In this document: in pieces, positions 14,713-14,740 of the stretch
How the letters are laid out: each line of letters begins with the position of its first letter
Position numbering within the stretch: position 1 is the first letter of the stretch
DNA from: Verrucomicrobia bacterium UBA1200
Lineage (GTDB): Bacteria > Verrucomicrobiota > Kiritimatiellia > RFP12 > UBA1067
Direction of reading: 5' to 3'
Length of the DNA: 14,740 bases
NCBI GenBank assembly: GCA_002309765.1
Contig: DBXY01000065.1
Location: 32,469 to 47,208, forward strand
Program-made: the position numbers and the translations under genes
The notes under the pieces: model-generated
The model's database searches: none
Told to the model about the DNA's origin: nothing
What the model saw: only the letters and a program-made list of their open reading frames with translations

Positions 14713-14740
14713 AAAAAAAAGGGGCCGGCGCATTGCGCCG
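14713..14740 (+). terminator. bidirectional intrinsic terminator, cut by the right edge
   Basis: Eight A (14713-14720) are followed by GGGG and then CGGCGC (14726-14731), loop ATT, GCGCCG (14735-14740). If the sequence continues as GGCCCC plus a T run, this is a long symmetric terminator working in both directions. Seen from the minus strand it is already a hairpin followed by GGCCCC and eight T. It begins eight bases after the DUF1015 stop codon. Confidence 0.65.

Overview
The window reads as ordinary chromosomal DNA from a Gram-negative-type bacterium, most likely a member of the PVC group such as Lentisphaerota or Kiritimatiellota. This placement is inference. It rests on the gene mix: a secreted DUF4838 protein, a GH5-type glycosidase, KduI, MoxR, DUF1015, and a DUF6057-like membrane protein beside a haem-binding TolB-like protein. 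Bacteroidota share several of these families. However, most genes here have clear Shine-Dalgarno sequences (AGGAG or AAGG, 7-10 bases before the start), which Bacteroidota usually lack. No rRNA, tRNA, CRISPR array, insertion sequence or phage gene was seen.

Layout. Positions 1-743 (minus strand) hold the N-terminal 247 codons of a MoxR-type AAA+ ATPase that runs off the left edge. A 220-base divergent region follows. Cluster 1 (964-8256, plus strand) is purD, kduI, a DUF6057-like membrane protein, a CxxCH-containing beta-propeller protein and a secreted GH5 plus alpha/beta-hydrolase fusion. Its gaps are 24, 42, -17 and 17 bases, so it is probably one operon. It is followed by a candidate intrinsic terminator (8317-8346) and a new promoter (8359-8388). 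Cluster 2 (8444-14705, plus strand) is a large CbbX/EccA-like AAA+ ATPase with a degenerate extra AAA+ module, a YbjN-domain protein, a secreted DUF4838 protein and a DUF1015 protein. Its gaps are 30, 11 and 59 bases. A GC-rich hairpin, cut by the right edge, probably ends it.

How the genes may work together. The secreted GH5/esterase, the secreted DUF4838 protein and KduI point to breakdown of plant or algal polysaccharide, with hexuronate catabolism. The DUF6057-like protein and the haem propeller form a translationally coupled pair whose role is unknown. The AAA+/YbjN pair looks like an ATPase with a small chaperone-fold partner. PurD is a housekeeping gene at the head of the first operon. 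The best candidates for undescribed biology are the haem-propeller/DUF6057 pair, the tandem AAA+/YbjN pair, and the DUF1015 protein with its ParB/Srx-like ADGHHR motif.
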